Below, piece by piece: positions 20,476-32,005 of a DNA stretch of 64,000 nt (position 1 is the first letter of the stretch; the number at the start of each line of letters is the position of its first letter). The stretch is from Prosopocoilus inquinatus (taxonomy: Eukaryota > Arthropoda > Insecta > Coleoptera > Lucanidae), in contig CM069875.1 of the NCBI GenBank assembly GCA_036172665.1, forward strand, positions 11,798,001 to 11,862,000. The letters are read 5' to 3'. The notes under the pieces are model-generated. The model saw only the letters and a program-made list of their open reading frames with translations. It was not told the origin of the DNA and searched no databases. The position numbers and the translations under genes are program-made.

Positions 20476-20614
20476 TTTTCCCTTCATTTTTCTGTCCGGT
20501 TCGAGATTAAAAAAACTTTGTACTTACAATTTTCATCGGACAAGAACCAGCTTCAATTATTAATAATATTAATAGAAGATGACCTGCAATCATATTTGCT
20601 GCGAGTCGTACAGC

Positions 20615-20935
20615 TTAAAAAAACATTATGCGAATCTCTTGTCCTTGCACGATTTAACTATTGTATGAGTGTTTACTATCGTTGTTTAGATAGCATGGAT
20701 AGAATGAGGATCCTGCGATTACAGAATGTATGTTTGAGATTTATTTTTGGAAATTGTAAATAAAAAAAGATATCTTTATAGAAAGATGACGTTCAGAACT
20801 GATGTTCATAGTAGCAACATCAAAAGTAGGGGCTTTTAACTCTTCCAATTTACCACCTGGAAATCCTTAAAAGATCTTTCACTTATAATATTGTACATTT
20901 TTTTAACGCCATTCCGCCTAAGTTGTGATTATTAA
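20615..20935 (+). pseudogene. Non-LTR retrotransposon RT C-terminal fragment
   Basis: Reads LKKTLCESLVLARFNYCMSV then RILRLQNVCLRFIFGNC, and after a stop a shifted continuation (MTFRTDVHS, RSFTYNIVHFFNAIPPKL). The same order and motifs occur in the better-kept copy at 56906-57631, so it is the C-terminal part of a jockey/CR1-type RT protein. The 5' end meets mitochondrial DNA at 20614. Confidence 0.7.
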
Positions 20936-21023
20936 ATCCGTCATCGTTCGTACGTCAATTCCGGAAATATTTCTTTGTTTGCACCGCAATGTTTTCTATT
21001 TTTTTGTTAAAGTATGGTTAAAG

Positions 21024-23407
21024 CCTGATTATACAGGAAGGTTCATGCAACCCATTCATTAAAAGCTTACGGACTTTCCCTTTGAACTTTTATTTAATAT
21101 TTTGCAGTTATAAGTTAGCGATAATGATCTATTAAAATATAGTATTTCCAACTTTCGGGCACTTCCGCTTATACCGGAAGTTGCTTTCAACTTTCTTATT
21201 TTAAATGGAATAACTCATTTTTTAATGCATTCTAAATTCTAAAAAAATATTGTGCAACATATGAAACAAGAAAAGTTAACCGTTTCCGAGGTATTTCCAT
21301 TTTTTTTAAAAAGAAAGCCCAAACTAGCAGAACCTTGTTTATGATACTGCCATCTTTGTGCACCAAAAACCACGATGACAAATTTTTGACCTGTAGTAGG
21401 CTACAGTAACATTATCTCTGATCATGTCCAGTTTTACACTTGATTGTTTACAGGCTGGTTGAAAAGTAACTGCTATTCGAACTGATTTCAAATGTCCAAA
21501 AGTCATGTTTTTTAAATGGAATGCCTGGTATATTTTTATACTATGTTACTCAGGATTAAATGTTCTTTCGTTCTATATTAGCATTCCTTATACCTATCTT
21601 TTACAGTTCACTCGTTAACGATGATTTCTTTTCTACACGTATTTTTTTTTCCTTTTCTCGGTATTGTTTTTAAACAGTGGGCTACGAAAACTAGAGAAAT
21701 TATCGTTTTTGAAATCATCCGTCTAGTAGGAATTAAAAAAAACCAATTTAATCGCTAGCAAGAACCAAAAAATGAGTATTCAAACACAGACATATTAAAT
21801 GTATTTGATGATAAAAAATCGACAATTCAAGAAGTTAATAAAAAAAAACTTTGAATGTCGAGGAAAATATGTTATTACCTAGGCTAGAAAGTTATATTAT
21901 AAATAATAGCTGAGGGCAACTTAGAGCCAGTGTTATAACCAACAATTTGTGTATTATTTTTAATATTTTTGATTTATTTATTAGTTTTCATAAAATTTTG
22001 TTTTGTAAGTGTTTTGTAAATGTGTAAAAAGTCAAACCAAGAATTCTAATATATGCGGCATTTATAAATAAAAAATACAGATGATAGATGTACATTTAAA
22101 TATTGTTTAACTGTTTTTAAAATGAATTTGGAATTACAGTCGGAAATTAATTTTAAAAACCTTATTTTGTTAAATTTTCGAAACACGCTATTCAGGAATA
22201 ATACTGAAAAGTGAAAAAATTGATGAGTCAAAGAGAAAATCTTGAATAGAAAGAGAAAGGTACAAGATAGGTATAGGAAATGCTTCAGTTCGTAAGAACA
22301 TTTAATTCTGATGCTTATGGTATAAAAATATACTGAGTGTTCTATTTAAAAAACATGACTTTTCGACAGTTGAAATCAGTTCGAATAGAAGTTATTTTTC
22401 AACCAACCCGTAAATAATTTTATATAAAATTAGGTACGATCTGAAAACCTATGATTACAGACTACTACATGCCAAAAATTGAAATTACGGCTTTTGTTAC
22501 ACAAAGATGGCAGTATCATAAACAATGTACGGCTGCTTTGAACTTTTTTTTAAAGAATGGAAATACTTCTAAAACGGTTAACTTTTCTTGTATCACATGT
22601 TACATAAAATATTTTTAGAATTTCCTGAAGATTTCAGAAATGCAATAAAAAATGGGATATTCCATTTAAAATAAGAAAGTTGACAGCAACTTCCGGTACA
22701 AGCGGAAGTGCCTGAAAGTTGGAAATATTATATTAATAGATCATTATCGCTAATATATAACCGCAAAATATGAAATTGCACATTGCATCGTCTGTAGCCG
22801 ATCCAACCCTGGAATTACTTTAATCTTAGTGCTACATTTGATATTATTTTAATTTTGATTTTAATTATGTTTACCTAAAATTGTCATTGATACTTACTTT
22901 TATTTTTTTTTATTTGTACTTATTAGTTGACTAAGTCTCATGATTATTTTTATAATCGTTGACTAATCGTTGACTACATAAATATTCACTATTCACATTA
23001 CAATACTAAAACAAGGCTGGTTTTACATTTTAAAGTAATTTAAAGTTATCTCCTATTATTAAAATAGCCTTTTAGTAATTTGATTTGACAGTAAAAGAAA
23101 ATCCACAGCCATCTCATAGAGTGCCTATTAACTTGAACATTTGTGCTAAATAAATCAAAATCTCCTCTTTTAAGCCACTGTAAACGAATATTTTCTAGAT
23201 TCCAAAACTGCCATGAGGTATTCCGTTTAAAATAAGAAAGTTGATAGCAACTTCCGGTACAAGCGGAAGTGCCCGAAAGTTGGAAATATAAAATTTTAAC
23301 AGATCATTATCGGTAACTTATAATCGCAAAATATGAAATAGAAATTCAAAGAGGAAGTCTGTAAACTTTGAATGAATGTGTTGCCTGAATCTCCCACATT
23401 ATACAGG
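21024..23407. mobile_element. Long-inverted-repeat element E1 (non-coding, composite)
   Basis: A left arm from 21024 (CCTGATTATACAGG) is mirrored at about 22240-22770 over roughly 500 bp, including ACTTCCGGTACAAGCGGAAG-type palindromes. A second right-arm copy at 23215-23407 carries the outermost end (reverse starts CCTGTATAATGTGG). The stretch 22771-23214 between the two right-arm copies shows no recognisable origin. No transposase. Architecture matches E2 (38471-40030) and E3 (48779-50538). Confidence 0.65.
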
Positions 23408-23489
23408 ATATCATGTATGTATAGCAAATTACTTTAGTAGTTAGTAGTAGTGCTCTGGTTAGCATATGCTCTTAGTATTTTTTGATGTT

Positions 23490-23600
23490 GTTTATGTTGG
23501 CTCAGGAGGAAGAACAGGTGCTTTTTCGGAAGTAGCTGATTCTAAGCCTTTTGGCAACTCACAGATATATATATTTTTTTTATTTTATTTTACTTTTTGT
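23490..23600 (+). repeat. 3' UTR-like fragment of the non-LTR family
   Basis: TCGGAAGTAGCTGATTCTAA...CCTTTTGGCAAC resembles the 3' UTR after the RT fragment at 56906 (57800-57870: GAATTTGCTGATTCCGAATC...CCTTTGGTCACC). It is likely a 5'-truncated, dead copy. Confidence 0.4.
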
Positions 23601-23639
23601 TCTTTAAGTTGCGATGCCAACAATCTAATACGCACAATC

Positions 23640-24220
23640 TAATTTGACTGTCTTTCTTCAAAATTGAAAGAGCCTGTGCACCCCATTCGTTAAACTTAAG
23701 AGGTAATGACACCGCTTTACTTACCAAATTATCAATTTTCTGACCCACTTTTTCTTTCGTAGCAAAAGGTAAGGGACGAGCTCTACAAAAAAAAAAAAAA
23801 AAAAAAACGGGCGAAATTCTGTCTTTAGCATTAATTTGGCCTTTCCTTTATTAAAGGTTTCCAATTCATTTTCCCTTCCGGTAGTTGTGAATTGCAAAGA
23901 TCAACCATCAGTTCATATGTTTCATCTCCAATCACCGTTAAAAACTTAAAATAGAAAAGCTTTAGGACATTTTCTCCTCAATTTTATGGTACTGTCGAAA
24001 AACAACTGACGATCAGGTTTTCGAGATTTTCAATTGTTTTGAATTTTTTTAAAAGGAGCGTCAAGTATCATCGTTTCGCATTCATGATGTCAAGTGAATT
24101 ATGTCTTTAAAATATCGTCTCCCAAAGCTTACTATTTTATAAATGATTTAGTAACAAAATCTTGCTGTTCACGGAAAATGGCTACAATAGCTAACTTATG
24201 AAAGAGGTCAAAATATTTAT
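23640..24220 (-). pseudogene. Third gypsy-type relic: gag and start of RT
   Basis: Minus strand about 23840-23945 reads VIGDETYELMVDLCNSQLPE, a standard Ty3/gypsy Gag motif. After a 22-base A run (23787-23808) comes RARPLPFATKEKVGQKIDNL...PLKFNEWGAQALSILKKD (23640-23785), the conserved start of gypsy RT. Stops and shifts throughout, and the protease region between the two is missing. This belongs to a lineage different from 4417-10225. Confidence 0.7.
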
Positions 24221-24560
24221 AGCACCGTTTTAATAATCATGAGGTCTGTTGAAAAAATAAATACAATCTTGAGGGTTGTCATTTAAAAAAATCTTAGTGA
24301 CTTTATCACTCTTACCTGTAACACTAGGCATATTTAAGTGATAAGCCAAGATTAGTACTTCACGCGTGGGAGTAGAAAAACGAATTGGCGTCAAGATTAT
24401 GAAAAAAAAAAGAAAACAAGAAACGTGCCTTCCATACTCAATAACAGCATCTTTCCTTTTTCTTTTAATTTTTAGTTCTGATACTCTACTGCGAATTATT
24501 AAACATGCTTCAAAACTCTGAATTTGTTTTATGAGTAATAAATTAAACAAAGCTGTGACG
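24221..24560. other. Intronic stretch without recognised gene
   Basis: AT-rich, several short frames without recognisable motifs. Confidence 0.35.
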
Positions 24561-24891
24561 CTTTAAAACCTAACGTGCACAATAAATTAAACAAAACGTA
24601 TAGAGATACGCTCGCGTCTTTATCTTATCTCAAAATTTTTGCTTGACGGTTTCTTAGACTTGACTCGGCGAACTCCATTATTTACTTTCGGTCGACCGCG
24701 TTAAGTAATATGTTACGCATCGTCCGTTCTGCAAAGACAGTCTGCACGTATTTACGAGGCATCCAGGTGCCAGATAGAATCGTTTCCTTAATTGAATTAT
24801 CACATCCGCATGCAAGTAGTTAAGTAGTTTGCGGGCTTAAGATGTTAAGGATGATTTAATACGAGTTCAGTGCAGTGCTGCCTTGCCAGAA
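24561..24891 (+). promoter_or_regulatory. Possible promoter/5' UTR region before exon 1B
   Basis: Less AT-rich than the surroundings, with no repeat family seen in it. TTCAGT at 24866-24871 fits an arthropod initiator (TCAGT, start at about 24869), 23 bases before the ATG. No TATA box is visible 30 bases upstream. Promoter function is inferred. Confidence 0.35.
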
Positions 24892-24998
24892 ATGGACTCA
24901 CCTCCAAGTGACAAGAGGCTCCTCATCCACGAGGATTCACCTCCCATCATCATCCCCAATGGAAACGAAATATCTCCAGGAGTGTATTTTCCACAAAG
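24892..24998 (+). CDS. Candidate alternative first coding exon (1B) of the Kir channel gene
   Basis: ATG at 24892 in a fair context (AGAAATGG), 35 codons plus the bases AG, then the donor gtcggt. The peptide starts MDSPPSDKRLL and ends ...SPGVYFPQ, acidic and Pro-rich, with no membrane segment. The split codon AG| joins the Kir exon (A|CGA...) in frame, exactly as exon 1A does. A second independent exon with the same strand, phase and partial codon strengthens the case for alternative first exons, so isoforms would differ only in the cytoplasmic N-terminus. The donor lacks the usual A at +3, so it is somewhat weak. Confidence 0.6.
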
Positions 24999-25174
24999 GT
25001 CGGTTTTACATTTCTTATTTTCCCAAAATCAAAACTTTCGGAAAACGAATTTACAATTTTTTCGGCGGATCGTGTGTTAACTGTTCACGTGATTTTTTAT
25101 TTGTACAAGGCGTGTAATGGACATTTTTGTGATCGTAGTCATATCATCGTCATTTTTGATAATAAAAGCAAATA

Positions 25175-25494
25175 CTGTCGCCGCCAAAAAAAAGTGAACA
25201 CTTTTCTTGACGTAAATTTAACTGTACTTAAACTTTTACTGAGTTGCTGTAATTATGAACTATGATTTACAAATGACTATCAAATTAACTTTTTTGAGGA
25301 TAAATTTATTTTCCATTTTTGTCTTATCTATGTGGTTAATACAAGCCAATATTTTTCAAAATAAACTATTGACTAACTTTTATTAATTACTGACAGTCAT
25401 CGGTAAGTGCCAGTTCATAACTACAGCCACCCAGCAAAATTCTTGGCATTATTAAATTTATGTCAAAAAGCGTACATTTTTTTGGTGGCGAAAG
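25175..25494. repeat. TA-flanked MITE with CTGTCGCC ends
   Basis: CTGTCGCCGCCAAAAAAAAG at 25175 is mirrored by ATTTTTTTGGTGGCGAAAG ending 25494, with TA on both sides. The inverted repeat continues for about 45 bp (to TAAATTTAA). About 320 bp, non-coding. Confidence 0.6.
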
Positions 25495-25721
25495 TATGTG
25501 CCGCAGTACAAAATCAGATTTTGTAATATATGAAAGTATGTCTTAGTCTATACACTCTTAATCTGTTTTATTTACAACTGGTACTTGTGTAGAACATGAT
25601 CACTGAAGTTTAAACACGGAAGTTTGTAGTTAAAAAAGCTTGTTTAGTTCTGAAAAGACACACGTTAATTTTCTATGGATTGCTGGAAGTTGTTTTTTTC
25701 GAATTAATATACGTATACTTA

Positions 25722-27099
25722 TGTCGCAGGCATATAGTTATTTTAGGTAAATAGCATTTTCCTAGGCAAATACTATTTGCCTGGGCAAATGACTTACTGA
25801 AGCTTATTTATGTTTAAAAATTATTTTCCTAGGCAAATAGTATTTGACTCGCCCGCTTTGGGCAAGTAGCATGTTGTTTTGAATGTATTACAATTAACTT
25901 GAAGTTATGTGCGTACACCTTCCTTTTGAAAACCAATTATACAAACTTTTGTAAAATATCGCCTTCAGTCTTCAATTTTATTAGTTATTGTACTAATTTT
26001 ATTTTTAATAAGGCTGCCCATGCCAAACAAAATAAAAATAATGCAAGTAATAAATAATATTAATAATAAAAGAATTTGTTGCAAATCGTTTTTAATTGCA
26101 GTGAAAACTTCGAGCAGCCTCTGTACAGCTGTTTCAGCCCTGCTTGGGGCTTCGTTAGCAGAAACGTAGCTCGAAATTCCCACTGCAAACGAAAAACGAC
26201 TTGACCAATTTATTCGCAAAAAAAGCGATCATAGGATGTCGCTGTTTCATCTATTCACCACTATTACATCGCATTTGCGAATAAATTGGTCAAGTCGTTT
26301 TTGGTTTGCAGTAGGAATTTCGAGCTACGTCTCTGTAGCTGTATAGAGGCTATTCGAAATTTTCACTGCAATCAAAAACGATTTGCAACAATTTTTTTAA
26401 AAACTTTCCTTATGCTTTGACAGCAAACATGGCCGCCTTGTATGGGGTAGCTTATTATGTAGCAAATCCGCTTCAATTTCTTATCCTACTACAATGTCAG
26501 GTCAAAAAGCGATCGTAGGATGTCGCTGTTTAGATAAATAGATAAAACAGCTACATCCTACGATCACACAGATCGTGACATCAGATTGTGACAGAGGATG
26601 CTCGAAGTTTTCACTACAATCAAAAACGATTTGCAACAAATTTTTTTTAATAATAATGAAGCAATGCAATTTTTGTTCTACTACTTAGAACTTAGATGTT
26701 TCAACATACCTTCAGATTATTGAACCTAAATTGATCATAAGTAAGTATTTTAATTAACATTTCTGCTATAAATATTCCATTGTTAAGTGCTTTCAGATAT
26801 GACTGACAAAAAGAAAAAATATTTTAGTAGCCACTATATGGTCAAAAATTCGTAAAAATTTTATAATTTACTTTTCAAAAGTAACATGCAGTATACAAGC
26901 TCATAATTTTATTTTTTAGAAAATAAAATGCTATTTGCCCAACAACGGTCCAGTCTAATACTATTTGCCTGGGAAAATAGTGTTTAAACATAAAACAGGT
27001 GTTAAAAAGCTATTTGTCCAGGCAAATAATATTTGTCCAGGCAAATAGTATTTGCCTAGGAAAATGCTATTTGCCTAAATTAACCATTTTCCTGCGACA
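25722..27099. mobile_element. Element with inverted ends built of GGCAAATAGTATTTGCC-type modules
   Basis: Ends TGTCGCAGG (25722) and CCTGCGACA (27099) are inverted. Behind each come several copies of a short palindromic module, e.g. CCTAGGCAAATA, GGCAAATACTATTTGCC and GGCAAATAGTATTTGCC, arranged in mirrored order at 25745-25870 and 26930-27080. The core holds R1 foldback copies. There is no transposase. Confidence 0.6.
26080..26640. repeat. R1 foldback cluster
   Basis: 26082-26220 (GCAAATCGTTTTTAATTGCA ... CGACTTGACCAATTTATTCG) is mirrored at 26262-26392 (CGAATAAATTGGTCAAGTCG ... AATCAAAAACGATTTGC), giving a foldback of about 310 bp. A second R1 unit follows (26440-26530), and another inverted terminus lies at 26590-26640. 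The structure is nested in the 25722-27099 element. Confidence 0.7.
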
Positions 27100-28009
27100 C
27101 ATACGTCAAACCAAAGGCTTCTTGTTGTATTTTCATGTTCGACCATAATTTTCTTTACGTTATTTTCAATTTTTTGCACTTATAAATATTAGACAAATTG
27201 GCTGCATTTAATTTGATTAAAATCCAATGTAGCCACCACAAGGAGAAATGAAGTTGATTATGTTCGGAACAAGACGAAACGTTATAAGTAATATAAATAA
27301 TGCCATCATAAAGAGCTCAAAAAATGCCTGTAGAATGTATTAATTTTGTTGCGATTCCCGCAATAATAACTGCTAATAACTAATAATAAAAATTACGTTT
27401 CTCGGTTTTATGTAAATACTAGTATTTCAAAAACTACAAATCGTATAAGTTATTTAAAACGGATTATTGTTCAGCACCAAATTACGCATTATTGCCCCAA
27501 TTTAATCGACTTCGTATCTCTTATAATTTTCGAGATCCCAATGGTGAACTTTGAATTTGTAACAGCCTGTATAAACCGTTTTATGAGTACTAAACATAAT
27601 TAGATTTTTTCTGTCATTTATATATTTCGTCATTGTTTTCTTGTAATAAACTTTAAATCTTGAATCACTGGTTTTATTAAATTCAAATACAGTATCACAA
27701 TTTTTTTCTCGAACATTTGATTTTATCTAAGATTACAAAGATGTGTTAATTAACCCACTTGAGATTAGCATTTAAATAGACCTGCTATATTGATAAATTA
27801 TTATTAAAACAAACGTATCAAACATCTTGTTTTAAAATTCCAAATCATTCATTAAAAAGTGTGCTCGTTTCAGTGTCCAAAGAACGGTGTAGTGCATTTA
27901 TCACGTTATCATAATACTTGTGGAGTGAAATAACATATCCGAAATTGGTGCTACATTTCGGAACGTTTACGCGGCTGTTACGAACCGTATAATAAATAAT
28001 AATAATAAT
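27100..28009. other. Intronic stretch without recognised gene
   Basis: AT-rich. An element-end motif (CAGCCTGTATAAACC) lies at 27572. No coding or family assignment. Confidence 0.35.
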
Positions 28010-28060
28010 AATGTCAGGTCAAAAAGCGATCGTAGGATATCGCTGTTTTATTTATTAATA
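28010..28060. repeat. R1 end fragment after an AAT microsatellite
   Basis: An (AAT)n run at about 27990-28011 is followed by GTCAGGTCAAAAAGCGATCG and GCTGTTTTATTTATT, the terminal part of R1. Confidence 0.6.
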
Positions 28061-28399
28061 ATAAATGAAACAAGGTTTATTAGTCGCAATTAGTTTTGCA
28101 TTGCTTGAAGTAGTTATTACAGATTTATTAATAATATTACATTAAGCAACAAAATTTAACTTTTTGAATATTTCTGAATTGAAAATGATAAATTTTTCAA
28201 TTAAACACAAAAATAACAACAAAAACAATTTGGTAACTCTAGTTAAAAAAGCTGTCCATGTACTGATCTTTTAGGTCTTCAAGAAGCTTCGCCATTAATA
28301 TAGCAAAACATACACAAAAATGGGGAATTGTTGCAAAAACTAACATCAGGTAAAATAGAAATATATATAATAAATATATTTAAATATGAAGTACGCAAA

Positions 28400-28650
28400 A
28401 TAACGTTTTAGGAGACGAAGGAGCCGAGTCCTTAATGAGATGAGTCCCCTAAAACCACTTTGCGTACGTGGCAGATACAATATTTTTTGGTACCAGCTCG
28501 CCAAATTACCAACATTAGGTGCTTTATTTCGCTTAAAAGTTTGAATCGTGTTTCGAATAGTTTGGACCTGATTTTCGTAGTTGTTGCAACAAAGCACCTG
28601 ACTTGAATTTCTGATTGACAGTTCATTTGTAAATAACCATAATTCAATCC
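28400..28650 (-). pseudogene. Possible mariner-like HTH (DUF4817-type) fragment
   Basis: Overlapping minus-strand frames give SEIQVRCFVAT, then VQTIRNTIQTFKR and NVGNLASWYQKI, the spacing of the N-terminal helix-turn-helix of mariner-like transposases with one frameshift. No catalytic domain was recognised nearby. Low certainty. Confidence 0.3.
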
Positions 28651-28876
28651 AAACAAGTTTTAAAAATAGAGAGATTCAAAGAAAGGATTCCTGTTTTTGA
28701 ATCCAAACACGATTTGGTGAGCGGAAGAAAGCACCTATTAATGTTAAATTGCTCAAATTTCGAATTAGAAGGTCTAAATTGTCCCATTGCAATGATCGGT
28801 AATCATAACAACGAGTTGTTAATACAACTACATTTGTGTGGGAAGTCACAATAGTAGGTATATTAAAATAAAACAA

Positions 28877-30300
28877 GTTTTTTGATGCTTAGACATAAAA
28901 AAACTAAAAATTAGCGAGAAATTATATTTTGTTGATGGGGGTTGGTGAAATTGGTTCTTAAAATAATTTCAAACAAATGTCGTTTTAGAGGTTATGCCTT
29001 TAAATATATATCTTGTGAGCTTACAAAGTGTTTTATGTTTTTGTAATTCGGGATACTAGCACATAAAAGTAATTTCAAACCTGTACAACTTGGAGGTAGG
29101 TTATTATTTGTAATTTGATATTTGAACAAATCTAGCTGCGTATTTTTCCACCAACCTGACAAAATAAAATTTCGAGTGTTTTAACAAGCTACATTATGAA
29201 AACTAAATGACTCATTTGAGTTTCATAATGAAGCCCGTTAAAGCACCGAAAAAGAAAAAATTGATTTATTTCATTGAAACTTCCTCAAAAAAAATACACT
29301 AAAGAAATTCTAAGTGTTGCTATGACGCTTGAGGTTGTTAAAGATACGTTTTCCGTTCTGAAAATAGTCCCCTAAGCGACAATTTTGTGTTTTTGAAAAC
29401 GTTTTTATAAAACAAATAAAGTAAATTCATTAAAAATCATCATGTGAAGGGGAAAATAAAAGTTTGTACGCGATACGCTTTGCAAATAATCTTTACTAGG
29501 CTCACTCACCCACAAACTCCGGCTCGCCCGTAAAAATTTATTTACAGAGCTTGACACTATTGCAGTCATACTGGTGTTTAACAGTGCAAAGCAGATATGA
29601 TTTGGCTATTTTTATTTCACAAACAATTTTAGTGTTGAACTGTGTTAATATTAAGTAATTTGAATTATGTTTCTTCTGTTTTCTAAATTCAAATTAAATA
29701 AATGAAACTTAACTTTTACCCCTAATATCTTTATTTGCGTATAGTTGTCAATTAAGTAATAAAATTGTATTTTTAGCTTGTTGCTAAAGTGATTTATTTG
29801 TTTTACATTCTTTTCTAATATGTTTGTTATTTATTGAAAAATTTGGCTAAAATTTGGCAGGTACCTTTAAAGAAGAAATAAGTTTACAGATAAATTTTCT
29901 CACGAAATGAGAAGTTTTCAGGTTACTTTTTATGTATGCAAGAGTATCCCTGGCAAAAAATGTGAGAAAATATATTATACGTGTTAATGACGATAACTGC
30001 GATAAAGTAGGGTCAGCTCACGCGTCAGGCATCTCCACAGGACAATGACTGCTTTTCTTTTACCCAGTTTATCACCTAGCCTCACCCACGGCCTACTCTT
30101 CTTACTAGTCTTGCTGAGAATAGTGGCAAAAGTGCATTAGCCGATCACGAGAGGTCTACTACAGTGAAAAGAAATAAGTCATTGCTAGGACTTCGGGGTT
30201 CGCAAATAATAATCGTCGACTAATTTCAAACACTCGCTTTACATAATAAAGATTACACAAATATTAATCTACAACACCTATTTAACAAATTTCCGCTTAT
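28877..30300. other. Intronic stretch without recognised gene
   Basis: Mostly AT-rich and structureless to my eye. 29990-30190 is less AT-rich and belongs to no repeat family seen elsewhere in the window, so it is a candidate for single-copy or regulatory DNA. Confidence 0.35.
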
Positions 30301-30523
30301 ACTGAATGTCTCATAACGTCATAACATACGGGAGGTGGGAGGATTGAAAGGGTAGCTTTAGGAGATCAAAAAAAGGTTTTTGCTTAATTCGATTTTGACC
30401 AAAACCCAATAATAAGAAAGTTATAGCAGTCTTTTTAATTCCTACCTTAATTTACACTTATATCTTCTTAATTAATAAAACTTATTTCACAAACTGTACC
30501 TTTATTATTAAATACACCCTCAA

Positions 30524-32005
30524 ACACTACGCAAAAAAAAAATATCGCATCACTTGATTTTTTTCCTTTAAACGACGTAATTTATGTTCTAGAAGTTAAT
30601 ATTCATTTTTATTATTATTCATTATTCTAGTCATTTTTGTTACTTATTCTTATTCTAGTTAAATTTAACCCTTTTGTTACTTATTCTAGTTAAATTTAAC
30701 CCATTACTATTATTATTATTATTACTATTATTATATCGAACAACATAATTAGGTTAAATAATATTAATTAAAAAGAACAGTAATAAAGATTATTTCCGCC
30801 TCTAGCTTGTGTAATAGCTGGCATCTGTCTTGGAAGGTACTCAATATCACTTCTGTTATAGTCTTGATTTAGATGGTTCCATTCTTCAGCTACTCTTACT
30901 GAGACTTGATTTAAAGCTATTGCTGGATGTTGGGTTGTATGCAAAGAGAACCCGATGTGGTTACAAACCTGCTCAATCCCATTTCGGTTTGGGATTCCAC
31001 CAGGTCAGCCTAAAATCCTCATCCGGACTTCATTAATGTTTTCTTGCACAATCCCAGTAAGGACAATCGCGCGTTATTGTGCATTAGTAGGAAGTCTGGA
31101 CCAATAAATGGTAACACTAACTCTGTAAACACATTTAAAGATACCCTACCTCAGACCATAATGGAACCACCGCCGAAATTTGACGTATTTCTAAAATTGC
31201 ATTGCGCTTACCACTCGCCATCTCTTCTGGATACTGGTATACGTGTTCCTGAACTAAATAAAGAGAACCGCGATTCATCTGAAAACAAATTTTTGGCCCA
31301 GTTATGAGCATTCCAATAAACACGCTCTCTGACAAATTGCAATATTGGTAGGTGATGCTCCTTGGTGTTTAAGGGACTTTTGTATAGTACTCTAGCGTGA
31401 TTTCCCAAATCACGACGACGAAGATTTTTTATGGTTTGTGTGGTAATTTGAACATTCATTGCATTGTACAATAAAATTTTCAGAATTTTTGTCGTGTAAT
31501 GTCGGGTACGCAGGGCACTTAAACGTAAAAATTGGGCGTCTAAGGCGCTTGTTGCCCTTTTACGACCTTGTCCTGCTCTATTTCTTAATCTCCGCTTTCC
31601 CTAAACCGATTAGAATTCTTGAAATTGTCAATTGCTATTTGGTTGTGGCTGCATATCTTTGGCTATGCCCATCTTTAATCAACACAATGGCTTTAACAGT
31701 TTGATCACGACTTAAATTTCTAGAATTGCGAACAGGGACTTCAATGTTCATATTTGAGAACAATATAACTAAAAGTTTCAGAATAATGGCTTGTTGAAAT
31801 TATTTTACAATATGGCGAGTGTACCCTTGTTACAAATTCTTGCAAAAAGAAAGGATATTTAAGAGTTCTAGTTTAGTTATTCAAATTAATTAATTCCTCA
31901 GAACTGTAACCTGTCACCATTTATAAAAACGGAGACAAATTAAACAAATATAAAAATATTTACTAAAAAAATACGAGTGATGCAATAATTTTTTTTGCGG
32001 AGTGT
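30524..32005 (-). mobile_element. Tc1-like DNA transposon, degenerate
   Basis: The left end ACACTACGCAAAAAAAAAAT and the reverse of the right end ACACTCCGCAAAAAAAATTA share about 30 bp, including GCATCACT. Between them lies a broken transposase. Size is about 1.5 kb, normal for Tc1-like elements. Confidence 0.8.
30780..31751 (-). pseudogene. Tc1-like transposase, broken
   Basis: From the ATG at 31751: MNIEVPVRNSRNLSRDQTVK (first HTH), then ATSALDAQFLRLSALRTRHY (second HTH region), then TIKNLRRRDLGNHARV (31380-31440). The catalytic domain follows: HNWAKNLFSDESRFSLF holds the first Asp, GGGSIMVWGRVSL is the usual GG(S)xMVWG stretch, and FLLMHNNARLS is the second-Asp motif with Asp replaced by Asn. 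Several stops and shifts are present, so it is inactive. The domain order fits the DD34E group. Confidence 0.8.

Larger units (their letters stand above)
18729..20547 (-). mobile_element. Penelope-like element (copy A) with inverted ends
   Basis: The left end GTACAAAG-T-run-AATCTCGAACCGGACAGA and the right end TCTGTCCGGTTCGAGATT...CTTTGTAC are inverted copies, each containing a hammerhead ribozyme motif and a CTTGTTTATTTACTT-type spacer. Between them lies a decayed minus-strand RT plus GIY-YIG protein. It lies inside mitochondrial atp6 sequence, so both boundaries are exact to a few bases. Related ends occur at 2605-2945, 38186-38320 and 43225-43315. Confidence 0.85.
17757..20614 (-). other. 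Nuclear mitochondrial insert (NUMT): atp6 part, cox3, tRNA-Gly
   Basis: About 1.04 kb of mitochondrial DNA in mitochondrial order (atp6, cox3, trnG, possible first bases of nad3), mitochondrial sense on the minus strand, split by a Penelope-like element at 18729-20547. TGA is used for Trp and ATA for Met, so it is mitochondrial, not a nuclear gene. It abuts a gypsy fragment at 17755 and a 5'-truncated non-LTR fragment at 20615. Confidence 0.95.
18618..20614 (-). pseudogene. atp6: atp6 NUMT fragments, split by a Penelope-like element
   Basis: 20548-20614 encodes AVRLAANMIAGHLLLM..., the conserved proton-path helix of ATP synthase subunit a (mitochondrial code). 18618-18728 encodes the C-terminus (TQILLLVLESAVVIIQSYVF...), ending TAA overlapping the cox3 ATG. 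Between them lies the element at 18729-20547. About nine residues usual between GHLLL and QILLL are missing, so the insertion may have removed a few bases. Upstream of 20614 mitochondrial similarity stops abruptly. Confidence 0.88.

Noticed and set aside
23787..23808. 22-base A run as the poly(A) tail of a processed gene
   Set aside because: It lies between gag and RT parts of a gypsy relic with no processed gene upstream; more likely slippage or a deletion joint.
30705..30740. CRISPR-like or regulatory array
   Set aside because: A plain ATT/TTA microsatellite; no spaced repeats.
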